Source: Corella eumyota
Lineage: Eukaryota > Chordata > Ascidiacea > Phlebobranchia > Corellidae
Length of the DNA: 64,000 nt
NCBI GenBank assembly: GCA_963082875.1
Contig: OY720099.1
Span: 4,030,001-4,094,000, forward strand
Reading direction: 5' to 3'
Shown here: positions 47,901 through 60,795 of the stretch, one piece after another
How the letters are laid out: every line of letters starts with the position of its first letter
Numbering within the stretch: the first letter of the stretch is position 1
Made by a program: the position numbers and the translations under genes
Notes under the pieces: generated by a model
Database searches by the model: none
The model's input: the letters and a program-made list of their open reading frames with translations, nothing else
Told to the model about the DNA's origin: nothing

Positions 47901-50900
47901 CATGCAGCATTTTATTTGTTTTAATATAGTTGCAACTTTCAACTAATATTTACTTGTGCACCACAAACGGCAATTTTTTATTTTGAAAGGCCTTTTACTT
48001 AAATATACATAAACATATATAAAAAAAGTATGTTCAATTATAAAGTCCTCTACACCTAATTTTGTATTGATTTATTTTACCAATAATTATATAAGATGGT
48101 ATGTAACTGTTATATATTCTATAAGATGATCAAAACTTAGTGAAATGGCTTGAAATAGCTTCTTCTATTGATCAGACTGCATTGAATTATCCACATGTGA
48201 TTCAAGGTATGATATTAAATATCATATTTTTTAGTTACTTAAGTAATTTAATAAACTTTTTTAATATTTAGTTTATAAAGAAGGTCATCTGTAATTGGTT
48301 TGATTAAATATTAAAAAATCATATGACATGACTATATATTTGGAAGGGGTGTAACAAATACAAAGTGCTAACAAATTTTTATGTTTAGAAATGTTGCTTG
48401 AGATAAAAAAAAGATCTTTAGAACAAAGTAATTGCAGACAAAAAGGTGTGGAAATTAGCGTTACAGTTGATCATTCGTCGCAGACTAGAAAAGGTAAATA
48501 CAAACAACCATTTAGTAATTAAACTTATATGTCTTCCTTTTAGTGTATTTTAATTATTGCTTTTTGTTTGTTGTCTCAATTTTATATTTTTTAATATTTG
48601 AAATTAGATTATTTACCTTTTATATCAAATAATACTAATCTTTACTCAAACAAGTTTGTTTACCCTAATTTTAGGTTGCTTATGTAAAATTTTTTTTTGT
48701 AGTTAACACCACAAAAGAAAGTCCTGTTATTTCAAGGGCTTGTGAAGAGCAACGAGTTCAATACAGGCAAGGTAATCACAAAAAAAATTGTTACAATAAT
48801 AGTAAAAAAAATTTACCTAACTGTCAATTTAATATAGTTTATTGTTACAATATTCGTGATTCAGCATATAATTATAAAGGTAATAAAAAAGAATAATTTA
48901 TGATACAGACAAATAAATTGAATTTTTTACGGTTGTAAGGTTAAGCAAATATTTGCATGTTTTTGGAATGTGTATAAGTACAACATACACTAACTAGCTA
49001 AATATGTCATAAACCTATTAATAAAAGTGTTTAAACCACAAGGCTAGAATTACCTTTTACCTTAAATAAACTTTTATTTTCGAACAATTTATTTGACCTT
49101 GATTTTTACGGTAAATGTTGTACTAGTTTAAAAAAATAATGACTTTCATTTTTTGCTCTCGAAGGCTTTTTTATATTTATTAATTTATTTTAATTAACAC
49201 AGATGCTATCATAAGTAAACTAAATTCTGTGGTGGTACCATATTCTAGTTTTCTATGGTTAAAATCAAAGGGATATCATGATTTAGAAATCCGATGTGCC
49301 TTCTATATTTTGGGTATGTGCAAATTTGTTTTCATTAATTTTATTTTTTCCTAACATAGTTAACTGCTGCCATTGTAACCTGTCTTCATTTTCATAAATA
49401 TTTTGGATAATATTGACAAGATAGTAGTTGTAATTATAACGAAAAACAAGGAATTAACAAATAACAAGAAGTTAACTTTTTTAATTTTAATTTTTTTTCA
49501 GGCGATAACAAACCATTAACAAACATACAACAATGGTTAGAATACAAGAAAAGTGGTAAAATATAATAAATTTTTGCAAATTTTTAGTAAATAATTCAGT
49601 TTAGACACTTGGTTAATTTGATAATTTTGTTACTAAAAGTAATGGCAGCGTGGTGTAGTGGTAAGAACACTTGGTACACTACACATGAGGTCGTAGGTTC
49701 AATGCCCACTGCTCTCATGCTGTAGCGCCCTTGAGTAAGGCGCTATAAACGATATAAACTCCTGCTGAGCCGGCACTTAATCAGCAGTATAATTATCGGG
49801 CAATTATAATCTATAATATCCCAAACTGCCACAGGCAACTCGAGACTGGGTCGTAGTAACAGTCTAGTTCAAACCAGAAACCTCTGTTTTATTGTATTCA
49901 GAACATGCCTTAAAGCCAAAGGTTGATACCATCAATGAGGATGCATTTGATGACGAAAATAGTTTTGAAACAGAAGCAGACTTCCATGACCGAAATCGTA
50001 AATATTATTTTAATTTATTTTTTTTATATTTTACGATATATTTTATAATTTTAATTACAGTTGCATTTTTTAAAGATTATTTTTGGTATATTGTTAATAC
50101 AAGGTTGTGGAGTAATTTTTATTTAACAACAAATCGTTTAAGTAGTTGATATTAAATAATTAATTCATTTTTTTTATAGAATTTTATGAAGACATGAGAG
50201 AAAGAAATCCTGAAATGTTTAGCGATAATGAAATAGCTGTCACATATCGATGTGAAGGTATTTTTGTATCATGCTTTTACTTTAAACCTAAATTTTTTGT
50301 TGTCATAAAATATTAAAAAATGTTTTTTTTTTAATTTTTTTTTTACAACTTTTACTGTTTGTTTTTTTATTAATTAGGAAGATTTAATTAACAAAGTGAT
50401 TTTTTGTTTTGCAGATAAGGATAGTTCTGTTAATGGAGTAACACAGTTTTACAAATTTCGCAAAGTAATTGGAAATGATGAAATTATGTCTAAAAATGAG
50501 ATCTGTAGTCTTCCAAGAATTCATAAATTGAATCTGATTGATAGATGGAGATTATACCAGTAACTTTACATGTGTTTTTTTAAATACTTTTATTTTAAAA
50601 ATATAATTGGTTAGTTTTTTTAGTAAACAAGGTACATTCGGGCATTGTTACAGTTTTGTGAATTAAATAAAAACATACCCTTTTTAGAAATGTACTAAAC
50701 AAATCAACCATATTTTAGCTTTTTTATTTTTTTGTTGTTTTTCTAAGATATTGGATTGAAGAACTAAAGGTAAAACTGAAAGAAAAAATCCAAAATCTTC
50801 AGGCTGAGTCCCATAAGGTAGCTGAAAGGTTAACCATTGCGAGACAAAATGAGGATTTTCAAGTATTACAAAAAGCTAACGTAATTGGAATGACTACGAC

Positions 50901-53900
50901 AGGCGCAGCTAAGCATAGAAGTGTTATTCAAAGATTACCGGTAATTTTATTACCATTTTTGTTTAATAATTAGTTTTTTAATAATTGAAAAACAATTGTT
51001 TTATGCTGTTAAACAGTTTTTTGATAATTTTATTTATATAAAATTGTTTATTTAACTTACTATATATCTTTTAGCGGTATTTTTCTTAACTAAATTTAAT
51101 TTAAATAAGTTCGTTTAAAAGTTAAGTGTTTATTTATATATTTTTCAGGTCAAAATTGTCATTGTAGAAGAAGCAGCAGAAGTCCTTGAAGCTCATATTG
51201 TTACAGCAATGCCCCGAACAACAGAACATCTTATCTTGATTGGAGATCACCAGCAATTACAACCTTCCACTGCTGTGTATGAACTTGCAACGAAATACAA
51301 TTTGAACGTGTCACTATTTGAGCGATTGGTAAAATCTTAAGTCATATACTTGGATATCTTAAAATTTTTAATTTGAAATAAACCACTGTTTTTTTTTGAA
51401 TTACAGATTAATAATAAACTACCATTTACAAAATTGTCATTACAACATCGCATGAGGCCTCAAATTGCTGATTTAATTCGACCCAGTATCTACAATGAGT
51501 TGTCTGATGACGATAGTGTCAACAAATATGAGAATGTTAGGGGAATACAAAAAAATGTTTTTTTTATCACCCATGAGGTAGAGGAAACATCTCTTTCAGG
51601 ACTCAGAAGCAAGGTAGAAGAATTGAATTTAATAGATAAAATGTCTAAACATAAAGTTGTCATGTCTTTAAATATAGCGGTAGCAAAACAAACCCGCAGC
51701 ATGGTGTAGTGGTAAGAACACTTGCTACACCACCATGAGGTCGTGGGTTTAATCCTCACTGCTCTCATGCTGTAGCGCCCTTAAGTAAGGCACTATAAAC
51801 GGTATGAACTCCTGCTAAGCCAGCACTTTATCAGCGGCATAATTACCAGGCAATTATAATCTATAATATCCCAAACTGCTAAAGGCAACTCGAGACTGGG
51901 CCGGAGTAACAGTTGTTACTATATGTTTAAGTCGCGCATTCGACTTTCCCACATCGAGAATAAAGATATATATACAAAAAAAAAACATGGTAAGACTATA
52001 TATCAACCAACTGTCAAAATTATCAAAACATGCCAAGTGAAAATATCACGAAGATACCTGAGAATGATGCTTGGTGAAACATGGCCTTTTGGCGTTTCGG
52101 TTATGGCCTTTTAACATTAGACTAAATTATTACAACATAACAGTGACATGACAAATTATAGCTTGTACCCAAATTAGATGACTGTTGCATTTAAACAAAA
52201 AATTTACCATTTTTTTTAAAAATTTTTTAGGTCAATGAACATGAATCAGAATTCTTGGTAGAGCTATACAAATATCTTTTAAACCAAGGATATCAAAAAC
52301 ATCAAATTACCTTTTTAACGATGTACACAGGTTTGACATTAAATAAAGTTTTAACCAAACAAAAGTTGTGTTTTTAACAAAAATATTAAATAATATTATA
52401 TACCTTGTGTCTTTGTCATTATATCATTTCTATTTTAAACTTACAAAAAAGTGTATTGGTTTTATCAAAAGTTTTCTTTTGTGAATATTCTAACCAATAG
52501 CAATTGTTTTAGGCCAAGTTTTAAACTTGAAAAAACAAATTTCGGACCATGATGTAAAAATAACATCAGTTGATAACTACCAAGGGGAGGAAAATGATAT
52601 CATTCTTTTATCTCTAGTTAGAAGCAATGAAAGGGTAAGTGCTTTTTTATTTTTTTGGGGGCAAAAATAACCACTATTTTTCAGAATTAAATACATTTAT
52701 CAGTGTCTTTTTAAAGCACTTTAAACATAATGACAATGTGTTTTTCTATTGTTTTTTGAAAAAATAATTTGTTGCAGGATGAAATTGGATTTCTTAAAGT
52801 CAAAAATCGAATTTGTGTTGCTTTATCAAGAGCAAAAATCGGCTTGTACTGCATAGGAAATTTCAAGGTAATGTGCTTCAGAACTAAATGTATATTGACA
52901 CAAGTTATACCGTAAGCTTTATTTCAAGCAATATACATTTTAAATTATTGGAATATAATATATTATGCATTGCTTGAAATTATTTAATTGATCTATCTTT
53001 TTGGGTATTTGATTTATCTATTAATTCAATATTTTAGATTTTGCAAAAAAATAAAATGTGGGAAGACATTGTTAAAAAATTACAAAAAAATGATTGCTTT
53101 GGAGATTCCCTACCACTAATTACTGGTTGTAAAATGCATCCAAGTTATGGAACTCCAGTTAAGCATGCTATGGACTTTCCTAGCCACAGCCATGGTAGGT
53201 TACACAACAATTTTTTTTTTGTATTAAATTTATCCAATTATGTGGGAAGGTCGAATGAGCGACCCAAAAATTAGGTAACAACTGCCCTCATTCTCTAATT
53301 GCCTGTGGCAGTTTAAAATATTATGAATTATAATCGCCCGATAATTATGCTGCTAAATAAGTGCTGGCTCAGCAGAAATTTATACGGTTTATAGCGCCTT
53401 ACTCAAGGGCGCTACAGCATGAGAGCCATGGGGATCATGCCCTCGACCTCATGTAGCAAGTGTTCTTACTACTACTCCATGTGCTAAATATAAGTTTAAC
53501 ATTTATATTGAATCTGCTTGTTTTTTTTATTTAATTTTTGTAATATTGGTAAAATATATGTTAAAATTTCTTAAACTGATAAATATATATGGAAAATATA
53601 GGGTTTAGTAAAATATAAAATTGTAATGGTCAGGAATATTAATGAATATTTTGTTGTCTTAGGAGGTTGTGGTGAACCATGTAAATTTCGATTAGAATGT
53701 GGTCATGTTTGTCCTAAACTTTGTCATCCTCTTACAAATCATTTGTATTTTTTTTGCCAAAAAGAATGCCCCAAAAAATGTCGCAATGAACATCCCTGTG
53801 TAAAGTTTTGCAGTGAAAATTGTGGATTGTGTCAATATAAAATGAATAGGGTAATCAAAAACTGTTTTGCTTGTTAAAAAAAACATGATTTAAATAAACA

Positions 53901-56900
53901 ATTTTTAAAATAACGTAAGTTCACAAGCAGTAGATTGGAAAAAAAACATTATTAAAAAAATTGTTTTTAATTTTTGAATAGATTCTACCTAAATGCAAAC
54001 ATATACTTCCTATTCCTTGTCATGTGGATCCTAATACTTTTGTATGTCCTTTACCTTGTGAAAAAACTTTAAAATGTGGTCATCCTTGTAAGGAAAATTG
54101 TGGCAAATCTTGTTCTAAAACTTGCCTGGTTAAAGTACGAGGTTTGTATGTTTTGCCACTGTTATTGCAAAAATAATGACGTTTATTTGAAAATAATTTC
54201 TTAAGATCCTTAATTTAAAAAAGTGACAGTTAATCTTATAATGTTTTATTTTATAAGTTAGGTAATGTCTTATTTTTAGCAATTTTATTCATAAAATTTT
54301 TTAACTAGTTGATCTTGAATGTGGCCACATGATATTGATGGAATGTTCACGAAATAATAGTTCATATAAAAAGCGAAATCTAGCTTATTGCCCCGAACCC
54401 TGTACTGAAACATTAGAATGTGGTCATGCATGTACAGGCACATGCTCTGGTTGTTATCAGGTATGAATTTTTATTTTAATTTATGTGAGTTTAAGATTTT
54501 TCGTTTTTTATGTTTTATTATTTTTCATTATATACACATAAATTTAGTCCTTTTTTACCTATGGTCAATTCTGGACAACTCGAAATTTTTATTTTATGAT
54601 AATATTATCTTATTTGAAACCTAGCTAAATCTAATGTTTTTTTGTTGGTATATTTGCTAGATTGTACTTTTTCTTTTGTTTTATCTATACATCATTATCA
54701 GTAAGTTAAGATCTTTTATACTAATATTAAAATTTCATTTAAATTAGTTTCACGCCTAACTTGTTAAAATGCTTCTTTAATTCCACAACAAATATAAATA
54801 TGTTGCTGGTATAGGGTCGTATGCACAAGTTTTGTAAAAAAAAGTGTACAAGGATGAATTTATGTGGCCATCCATGCCAGGATGATTGCCGTGATCAATG
54901 TTCACCTTGTCAAGAATCATGTGAAGTTAAGTGTGAACATAGCAGTTGTTCAATACCATGTGGTGAACCATGTTCACCATGCATGTAAGTTGCCTTTTTT
55001 TAGTCATTACCACGTTGTTCTCAAATTAAAACAGTTTTATTTGCAAGAATCTAATTAACTTGCCAACTTTGTGGCAAATTCCTGTGGTACATCTGTACAG
55101 TGTTTTTGTGTGGTCCTAAATACTCTTGTACACCTTTTTGTAAAACTCTGTGAATAAATAAAATTTACAATCCAATCACAAGAAAGTTACTTTTGCTTCC
55201 TTGAATGGTTTGGGTGTGTTTTGTAATAGTGCATGTTTAAACCTAAGTAGACTTAAAATGTGAGTATTTTTTTTTTAATTATTGAAATAGAGAAAAATGC
55301 AATTGGGCGTGTGAACATCATCAATGCAGCAAGTTGTGTGGTGAGCCTTGTGACCGACCCCCCTGTAATAAACCTTGTCATATAATTGTAAGTTACTCCA
55401 ACACACTATTACTTTATGATACCTCTGTTGTATATGTTTTAGTTGCCTTTGCTAAATGTAGCTTGTGTTTTTTTTTATGCGAAAAAACAACCAAAATTTT
55501 TTTCAGTAAAATTTAATTTCTTGTTTAGCATAAAAAGTGTCGTCATCCGTGTATTGGTTTATGTGGAGAAACTTGCCCAAATTTGTGTCGAATATGTGAT
55601 AAAAAGAAGGTGACAGAATTTTTTTTGGGAGGGGAAGATGAAGAAGATGCAAGGTTGTTTATTTTATTTGACAGAACTGGCTAAAGTTGTAGGTTTTATG
55701 TAAGCTGTAAGGCAGAACATATATAATGCTGTAACACTTGGTAAATACACAAGAGATTATTTTAAATCTAACAGCTTCTTTTTTGTGGCTTGATTAAATA
55801 AATATCTTCAAAGTTAAATCAATAGGTATGGACTAAAGCAATAATCCATAATTTATAAACAAAGTTTAATTTATTTTTTTGATAAATTGTATAGTATTAT
55901 TTATTTTAGGTTTTTTGAATTGGAATGTGGACATATATTTACTTATGAGAATTTGGATCGTTGGATGAATCAAGATATTAACGCAACCTCTGATAGTGAA
56001 AATCCAGTTGATAAAACTATCCAACTTAAGGAATGTCCAAAATGTAAAACTGTTATCAGAAAATCGAGAAGATATAAGAGTATTATAAATGAACAACTCA
56101 GGTGAATAAAATTAAAAATTTTGTTTAGTGTATAAGAATTTATTATATCATTTTTATTTAGTTATTTTTTTCAACCCTTATCTAAGATAACTTAGGAATT
56201 TGATACACTTTAAAAGTGAATATTTGAGCAACCAATAAATTTATAATAATTGCAAAGTTTATTGAAACGTGTGATGTATCCTATATCTTATTTAATTTTC
56301 TTGGTATTTGATTTAGTTTAATGAATGAAGTTAAGGAAAAAATTAACTCAAAGGAATACATTGAAAATAAAAAGTCTGATTTGGTAAGAAAGCTTGACTC
56401 GAGAGGTCGACACAGACTCAACAAACAACGCATACTGGTCAGTTTCACATGAATTTATCAAATAGTGTATACTTACTATTTTTTAACATTTTGTTTATAT
56501 GTTATAAAAGCGGTTTTAAAAAAAAATTGTATGGAGAATGTTACATATTTATTTAAAAATATTCTTAACCTTTTTGTAAAATAAATCTTGTTTGTACCAA
56601 TTTCAACCTATTGTTAAATGGAAAGTAATAATTAAGCTATAGAAATTGCCATAGATGTTTTGTTAAAAAACGTAATGAAAACAAATTGTAGTCAGCTTTC
56701 TCGCTATCAGAAATTGCCTTACTGGAACTGCTTGTTGATATGGAATCTAATTTAAGTCATCTAAAACATGACATCAGGCATTCAAGTGAATTATCCAAAG
56801 AAAAGGAAGAAGGTACGTGTCAATTTTTTTAATTTTAAGAAACAATTAAATTTATCTTAAAAAGTAAAACATAGGTTTTTTAACAAAAATTTATGTCATA

Positions 56901-58454
56901 CAATCAGTTTATTGTTTTGGTAAATTTTAACCTGCGGTTGCTAACATTACAATTAAACAAATTGTTTTTACAGAACTACTTTGTGAAATTTCAACGCTTT
57001 CAAAGTTTATGGTTAAAGCGGAAAAATATCACAAACAGATTGTTAGTGATATTAGATGTGAATACAAGAGAATAATAGCAAAAAAGCAAGCCTCTATGGC
57101 CCATCAAAAATATTCAAGTTCTGGTAAAACAGATAAGTAAGTTTTTTTATTTTTTACAAAATGTTGGTTAAAATCTTTTTTTATATTAATTTATCCTTAA
57201 TGTGGAAAGGTCGACTTCACCGCCTAAACATGGAGTAACATTAGTTACCCTGACGCAGTCTTCAGCCTATGGCAGTTTGGGATATTATAGATTATAATTC
57301 CCCAATAATTAAGCCGCTAATTACATGTAGGCTTAGCAAGAGTTTATATTAAGCACCTAACTAAGGGTGTAAAAAACAGTGGGGATTAAACCCAGGTCCT
57401 TGTGTAGTAAATTCAAGTGTTCTAACCACTACACAAATGCTGTTAGTCTGTCTACAAGTTATAATTTTTTTTAAATATTCAGTTTTGTTACAGAAATTTA
57501 AGTGATAACATTGATATAATACTTACCTTGTCTGATGGAATCTTTCGCTATGATGAGAAAAAAGAACTAACATTTAATGAGCTATTTCAGACAATTAAGA
57601 CCCAAGTAATTTTTTTGTTAGTTATAGTTTTAGGTTCATTGTTTTAAATTAAATAAACAAATTAATTTTACGCTGATTTAGTGAATACACATAGTAAAAT
57701 AAAAATGAAAAAAAAAAATTTTACTGTTAGCTGGTTTTTGGTCGCAAATTCATAGTTGGTGTTTTTTGTAAAATAGTCTGTCATAAAAAAGTTTTTTTAT
57801 TGGTGTAAACTTTATTTATTGGTATAAACGTTATTTATATTATGTATTTTTGTTAATATTTTTGTAAAAAATTGACTACTTTATAGATATAGATAAAGAT
57901 AATAGTCTTTAAACATGTATTTTTTAGTTTGTTGAGCTGGGAATTATACTAACGATGCAAGAGCGAAATATGATTATAAAAGCAATGGATTTCCAAAATA
58001 GAGGGCATTGGTTTAAGTGTAAAAATGGACATGTTTATGCAATAGGAGATTGTGGTGGGGCACAGCAAAAAAGCATTTGTCCTGAGTGTAAAGAAGAAAT
58101 AGGTAAATACAAACTTAATGGATAATAAAGGGTACTTTTTAGTCTGTTGCATCTTTAGCCACACAGAAAAAAATGTTTGAAATTTGTAATTAAAAAAAGT
58201 TGTTTAAATAAATTTATGGAATAAATATAAAGCCTTGAAGCATTTGTCTGACTTAATGAATATGTTTTAGTTAGTTTTTTTAAAATGCTGGACTTGTAGT
58301 TATTATGTTTATTTGTGTTTCTTACTAAGGTGGTCAACAACATAGGTTGGTAGAAGGTAATTCAGTGGCCAGGGAAATGGATGGAGCAACTAGAAGTGCG
58401 TATGATGAAGCAGCTGAATTGAACTTGGTGCCAGAAAATCTTCGTTTTGATTAA
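41921..58454 (+). CDS. ZNFX1: NFX1-type zinc finger-containing protein 1, complete
   Basis: ZNFX1 is an SF1 helicase-like RNA-binding protein; it acts as an early dsRNA sensor in mammals and in small-RNA inheritance in worms. Forty-three exons join in phase to 1928 residues (human 1918): 41921-41982, 42174-42245, 42596-42726, 43093-43249, 44174-44267, 44365-44504, 44721-44870, 45021-45112, 45230-45361, 45503-45615, 46066-46159, 46642-46740, 46941-47075, 47160-47639, 47701-47847, 48126-48206, 48389-48493, 48703-48771, 49203-49313, 49502-49555, 49902-49997, 50180-50257, 50415-50559, 50748-50940, 51149-51328, 51407-51613, 52231-52330, 52513-52634, 52778-52867, 53038-53194, 53663-53850, 53982-54141, 54309-54460, 54815-54984, 55291-55387, 55529-55653, 55910-56101, 56317-56437, 56692-56812, 56974-57136, 57494-57605, 57928-58102, 58330-58454. 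Walker A GPPGTGKT is near 535, motif II VEEAAE near 1016, YQGEE and ALSRAK near 1195-1233, NFX1 fingers 1296-1590, RZ finger ([18 protein letters not shown]) near 1854. Poly(A) signal 59025-59030. Confidence 0.95.
42281..42398 (-). repeat. SINE copy 4, internally deleted
   Basis: In ZNFX1 intron 2. The tail end (tttatccttgatatgg) is fused to the head (ccttactcgaaggcgctac), so the middle of the element is missing. Confidence 0.8.
43494..43772 (-). repeat. SINE copy 5, near full length
   Basis: In ZNFX1 intron 4, with the head at the right. All segments are present: tail gtatatatctttatcc, body cagttactccgacccaatctc, core attataattgcccgataatt and tRNA-like head ending cgctgc. Confidence 0.9.
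45717..45912. repeat. 27-bp tandem repeat in ZNFX1 intron 10, about seven copies
   Basis: The unit is about tgtttaattttttagatatt plus tgataga. Every copy has a T-run ending in AG, so each resembles a 3' splice site. The true acceptor (atttcacag) is about 150 bp downstream. Confidence 0.9.
46254..46538 (-). repeat. SINE copy 6, near full length
   Basis: In ZNFX1 intron 11, with the head at the right. Full set of family segments with scattered changes (gggcactacagcatgagatc, ggaatcaaacccaggacc). Confidence 0.9.
49645..49864 (+). repeat. SINE copy 7, tail-truncated
   Basis: In ZNFX1 intron 20, sense orientation. The head gcagcgtggtgtagtggtaa carries an A-box and ggtcgtaggttcaatgcc a B-box. It ends after gactgggtcgtagtaacag, without the A-rich tail. 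Confidence 0.9.
51696..51985 (+). repeat. SINE copy 8, full length with A tail
   Basis: In ZNFX1 intron 26, starting 83 bp after the exon that ends at 51613. It has head gcagcatggtgtagtggtaa, B-box-like gtgggtttaatcc and a body ending in acatcgagaataaagatata followed by nine A. It is the best model for the family consensus, about 290 bp. Confidence 0.92.
53217..53484 (-). repeat. SINE copy 9
   Basis: In ZNFX1 intron 30, starting about 20 bp after the donor. The family body and head are present, with a worn head terminus. Confidence 0.88.
57180..57442 (-). repeat. SINE copy 10, diverged
   Basis: In ZNFX1 intron 40. It is recognised from gtaacattagttaccctgac, attataattccccaataatt and gtggggattaaacccaggtc. 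It has several small deletions. Confidence 0.85.
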
Positions 58455-59043
58455 CTCACAGGAGTTTTAATTTGTTTGTTTACTTATAAGAAATTGGGCA
58501 GTGTTTTTTCGTAACTCTTTTTCCTTTTACTCTTTGTAGCCCTTTTAATAGATTTTTATTTTTTTTTTGTATATATCTTTATCCTCAATGTGGGAAAGTC
58601 GAATGTGTGACTTAAACATAGAGTAACATCAGTTACTCCGACCCAGTCTCGAGTTGCCTTTAGCAGTTTTGGATATTATTAATTATGATTGCCCGATAAT
58701 TATGCTGCTGATTAAGTGCTGGCTCAGCAGGAGTTTATATCGTTTATAGCGCCTTACTCAAGGGCGCTACAGCATGAGAGCAGTGGGGATTAAACCCACG
58801 ACCTCATGTGTTTATAATTTACTAAAATGTATTTAGCAAAAAAACAGTATTATGCTATGTAATAATTTTTTTCTTATTCCTTGCTTATGTATATCGTATT
58901 GTATATAATAACTGATCTATAGTCTAAGTATTAAGCAAAAGGGTTGACCTTACTTAATATATATTTGATCTGTTTCCGTATTTAACGTATACCATTATAT
59001 AACCTTAATATAGCATTGTTTTATAATAAAAATATTATTATAT
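58455..59043. other. ZNFX1 3' flank
   Basis: Holds one SINE (58566-58810) and the ZNFX1 poly(A) signal AATAAA at 59025-59030. The second upstream block starts 14 bp after that signal. Confidence 0.6.
58566..58810 (-). repeat. SINE copy 11, head-truncated
   Basis: Downstream of ZNFX1. A good match to copy 8 until cccacgacctcatgtg, where it stops before the A-box part. Confidence 0.9.
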
Positions 59044-60489
59044 CAATGACATCTACCTCATGCTATGACGTCATTATGATAAACCGCGCTGGTTTTCGCG
59101 TTATCAAATGAGGGGATTTAATTTATGTAGATTTTTAACCAAAAAAAAATTCAACATTTTGTTGAATCACAAAAAAAAAACTTTAATAAACAATTTTTGA
59201 CATTTATTTTAATAATTTATAGCAATATATTTACTTTCTTATTCAAAGTAAATAGAACACAAAACTAACTAAATAGAATGGCTATACGTTTTAGGCTTTA
59301 GTTTTTTATTGTTATAAGTTAGTAAAATCAAGTTTTTGCCATTGTTTATTTAATTTTTTTAATAATGTTTCAGTTTACAATTATCTCATTGTTACGACCT
59401 TTCTTTAATGTGTTTTTGGTAACATTATTAACTCGATTGTAGTTAGTTCCACTTTTTTGTTTTCATTGCATGATTTTTTCACAGACTTAAATAAAATACC
59501 ATTTAGTAAAAAACTGTTCAAGACAATTTTATTATTGTTTCAAAAAAGGGAATTCACCTTGCCATCCACATGTTTACTTAAGACTATGTTTACGTAGTAA
59601 TTTTAGAACGGTGTTAACTTCACTTTTAAACGCCAGTATGCGATTAATAGATTGGTTTTAAGGCAATATCGCGAAGCAAATGAAAGAACAGTTATTTGTT
59701 TATGTTTTAATTGCATATTATCCCTTTTACTACGGGCAGACGGGATTGAAAAAATGTTATCCGAAATGTATGTCAGTCTGTCACTGTCAGTATGTGCTTT
59801 AAAACTAAAGGAAATCTATTGCGTTTTGAAGCAATAAAGCATTCAATTGGAACTGCACAACATTTACAAGTTACTCGTCTGCTGTTGGCAAATTCACCAC
59901 AACAACTAAAGTGTAACGCCACACTTTAGCTAATAAGGTAATATGCTACCCCCAAAAAGGGGTTATGGTAATTATTTTGTTTTTCGTGTAAGACAATAGT
60001 GATATTGTTGTTTAAATTGATTTCCTTTTTGTTTTTAAATGCTAAATGGTTTATCAAAATGTGGTTTGAAATATAAAAAGTTGCAATATTTAAATAATTA
60101 AGTTAAACTCGTATATGTGGCCCAAATAAAAAACTAATATTATTCTTGTAACGATTAAGATACTTGTAATATGTCCTTGTCATGTTAATCATACCACAAA
60201 AGTATTTTATAGCAGAATGACGTATACCTTTATTATGCTATGAGTTAATCTTTTGAACAATCAGTTTAAATGACCTACAAGAAAAGGAAACAATATAACG
60301 TTGAAATTGTATTGTACTAAAGGGGCTTTCCCTAGGTACGGATAGATTTCCATACATTCTCAATATAGGATATAGTTGGGTTCTTTGTTGTTGGCAATAA
60401 TATGACCTTTACATGTTGTTAGTTTTTTGCTGAGTTAAAACTATGTGGGTTTTAATGACGTACAAATATAAGGTTACATGATTACTTGT
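59044..60489. repeat. Upstream block, copy 2 (5' of the second ZNFX1)
   Basis: About 98 percent identical to 40165-41597 and in the same orientation and position relative to its ZNFX1 copy, ending 306 bp before that ATG. TGACGTCA is at 59066-59073. It differs by about twenty substitutions and an 8-bp insertion (cagacggg near 59738). Lower-level similarity continues to about 60560. Confidence 0.9.
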
Positions 60490-60795
60490 TCGTGTTCATT
60501 CTGTAGGGCTTAAAATAGAAGTTGTCAATATTTAACTAGGTCTCAGTTGCAAACTAGAGCAGGTCGAATTTATCTATTTGCAAAAAAAACACAGTATTTA
60601 AAATGATTTTTAAAAGTTGGTAATTCTAAAACATTTAAATTAGTTTTTTTAAATAACTTATAATTTATAAAAAATTGTCTTTTTGTGACATTACATATAA
60701 AACGTTTTAAAAAATATTTAAAACAGTTTCATTTATAACTTTTTATATAAAAAAAAAATCGTTAATAAATTTATATTAGATGTATTTGTATTAAA

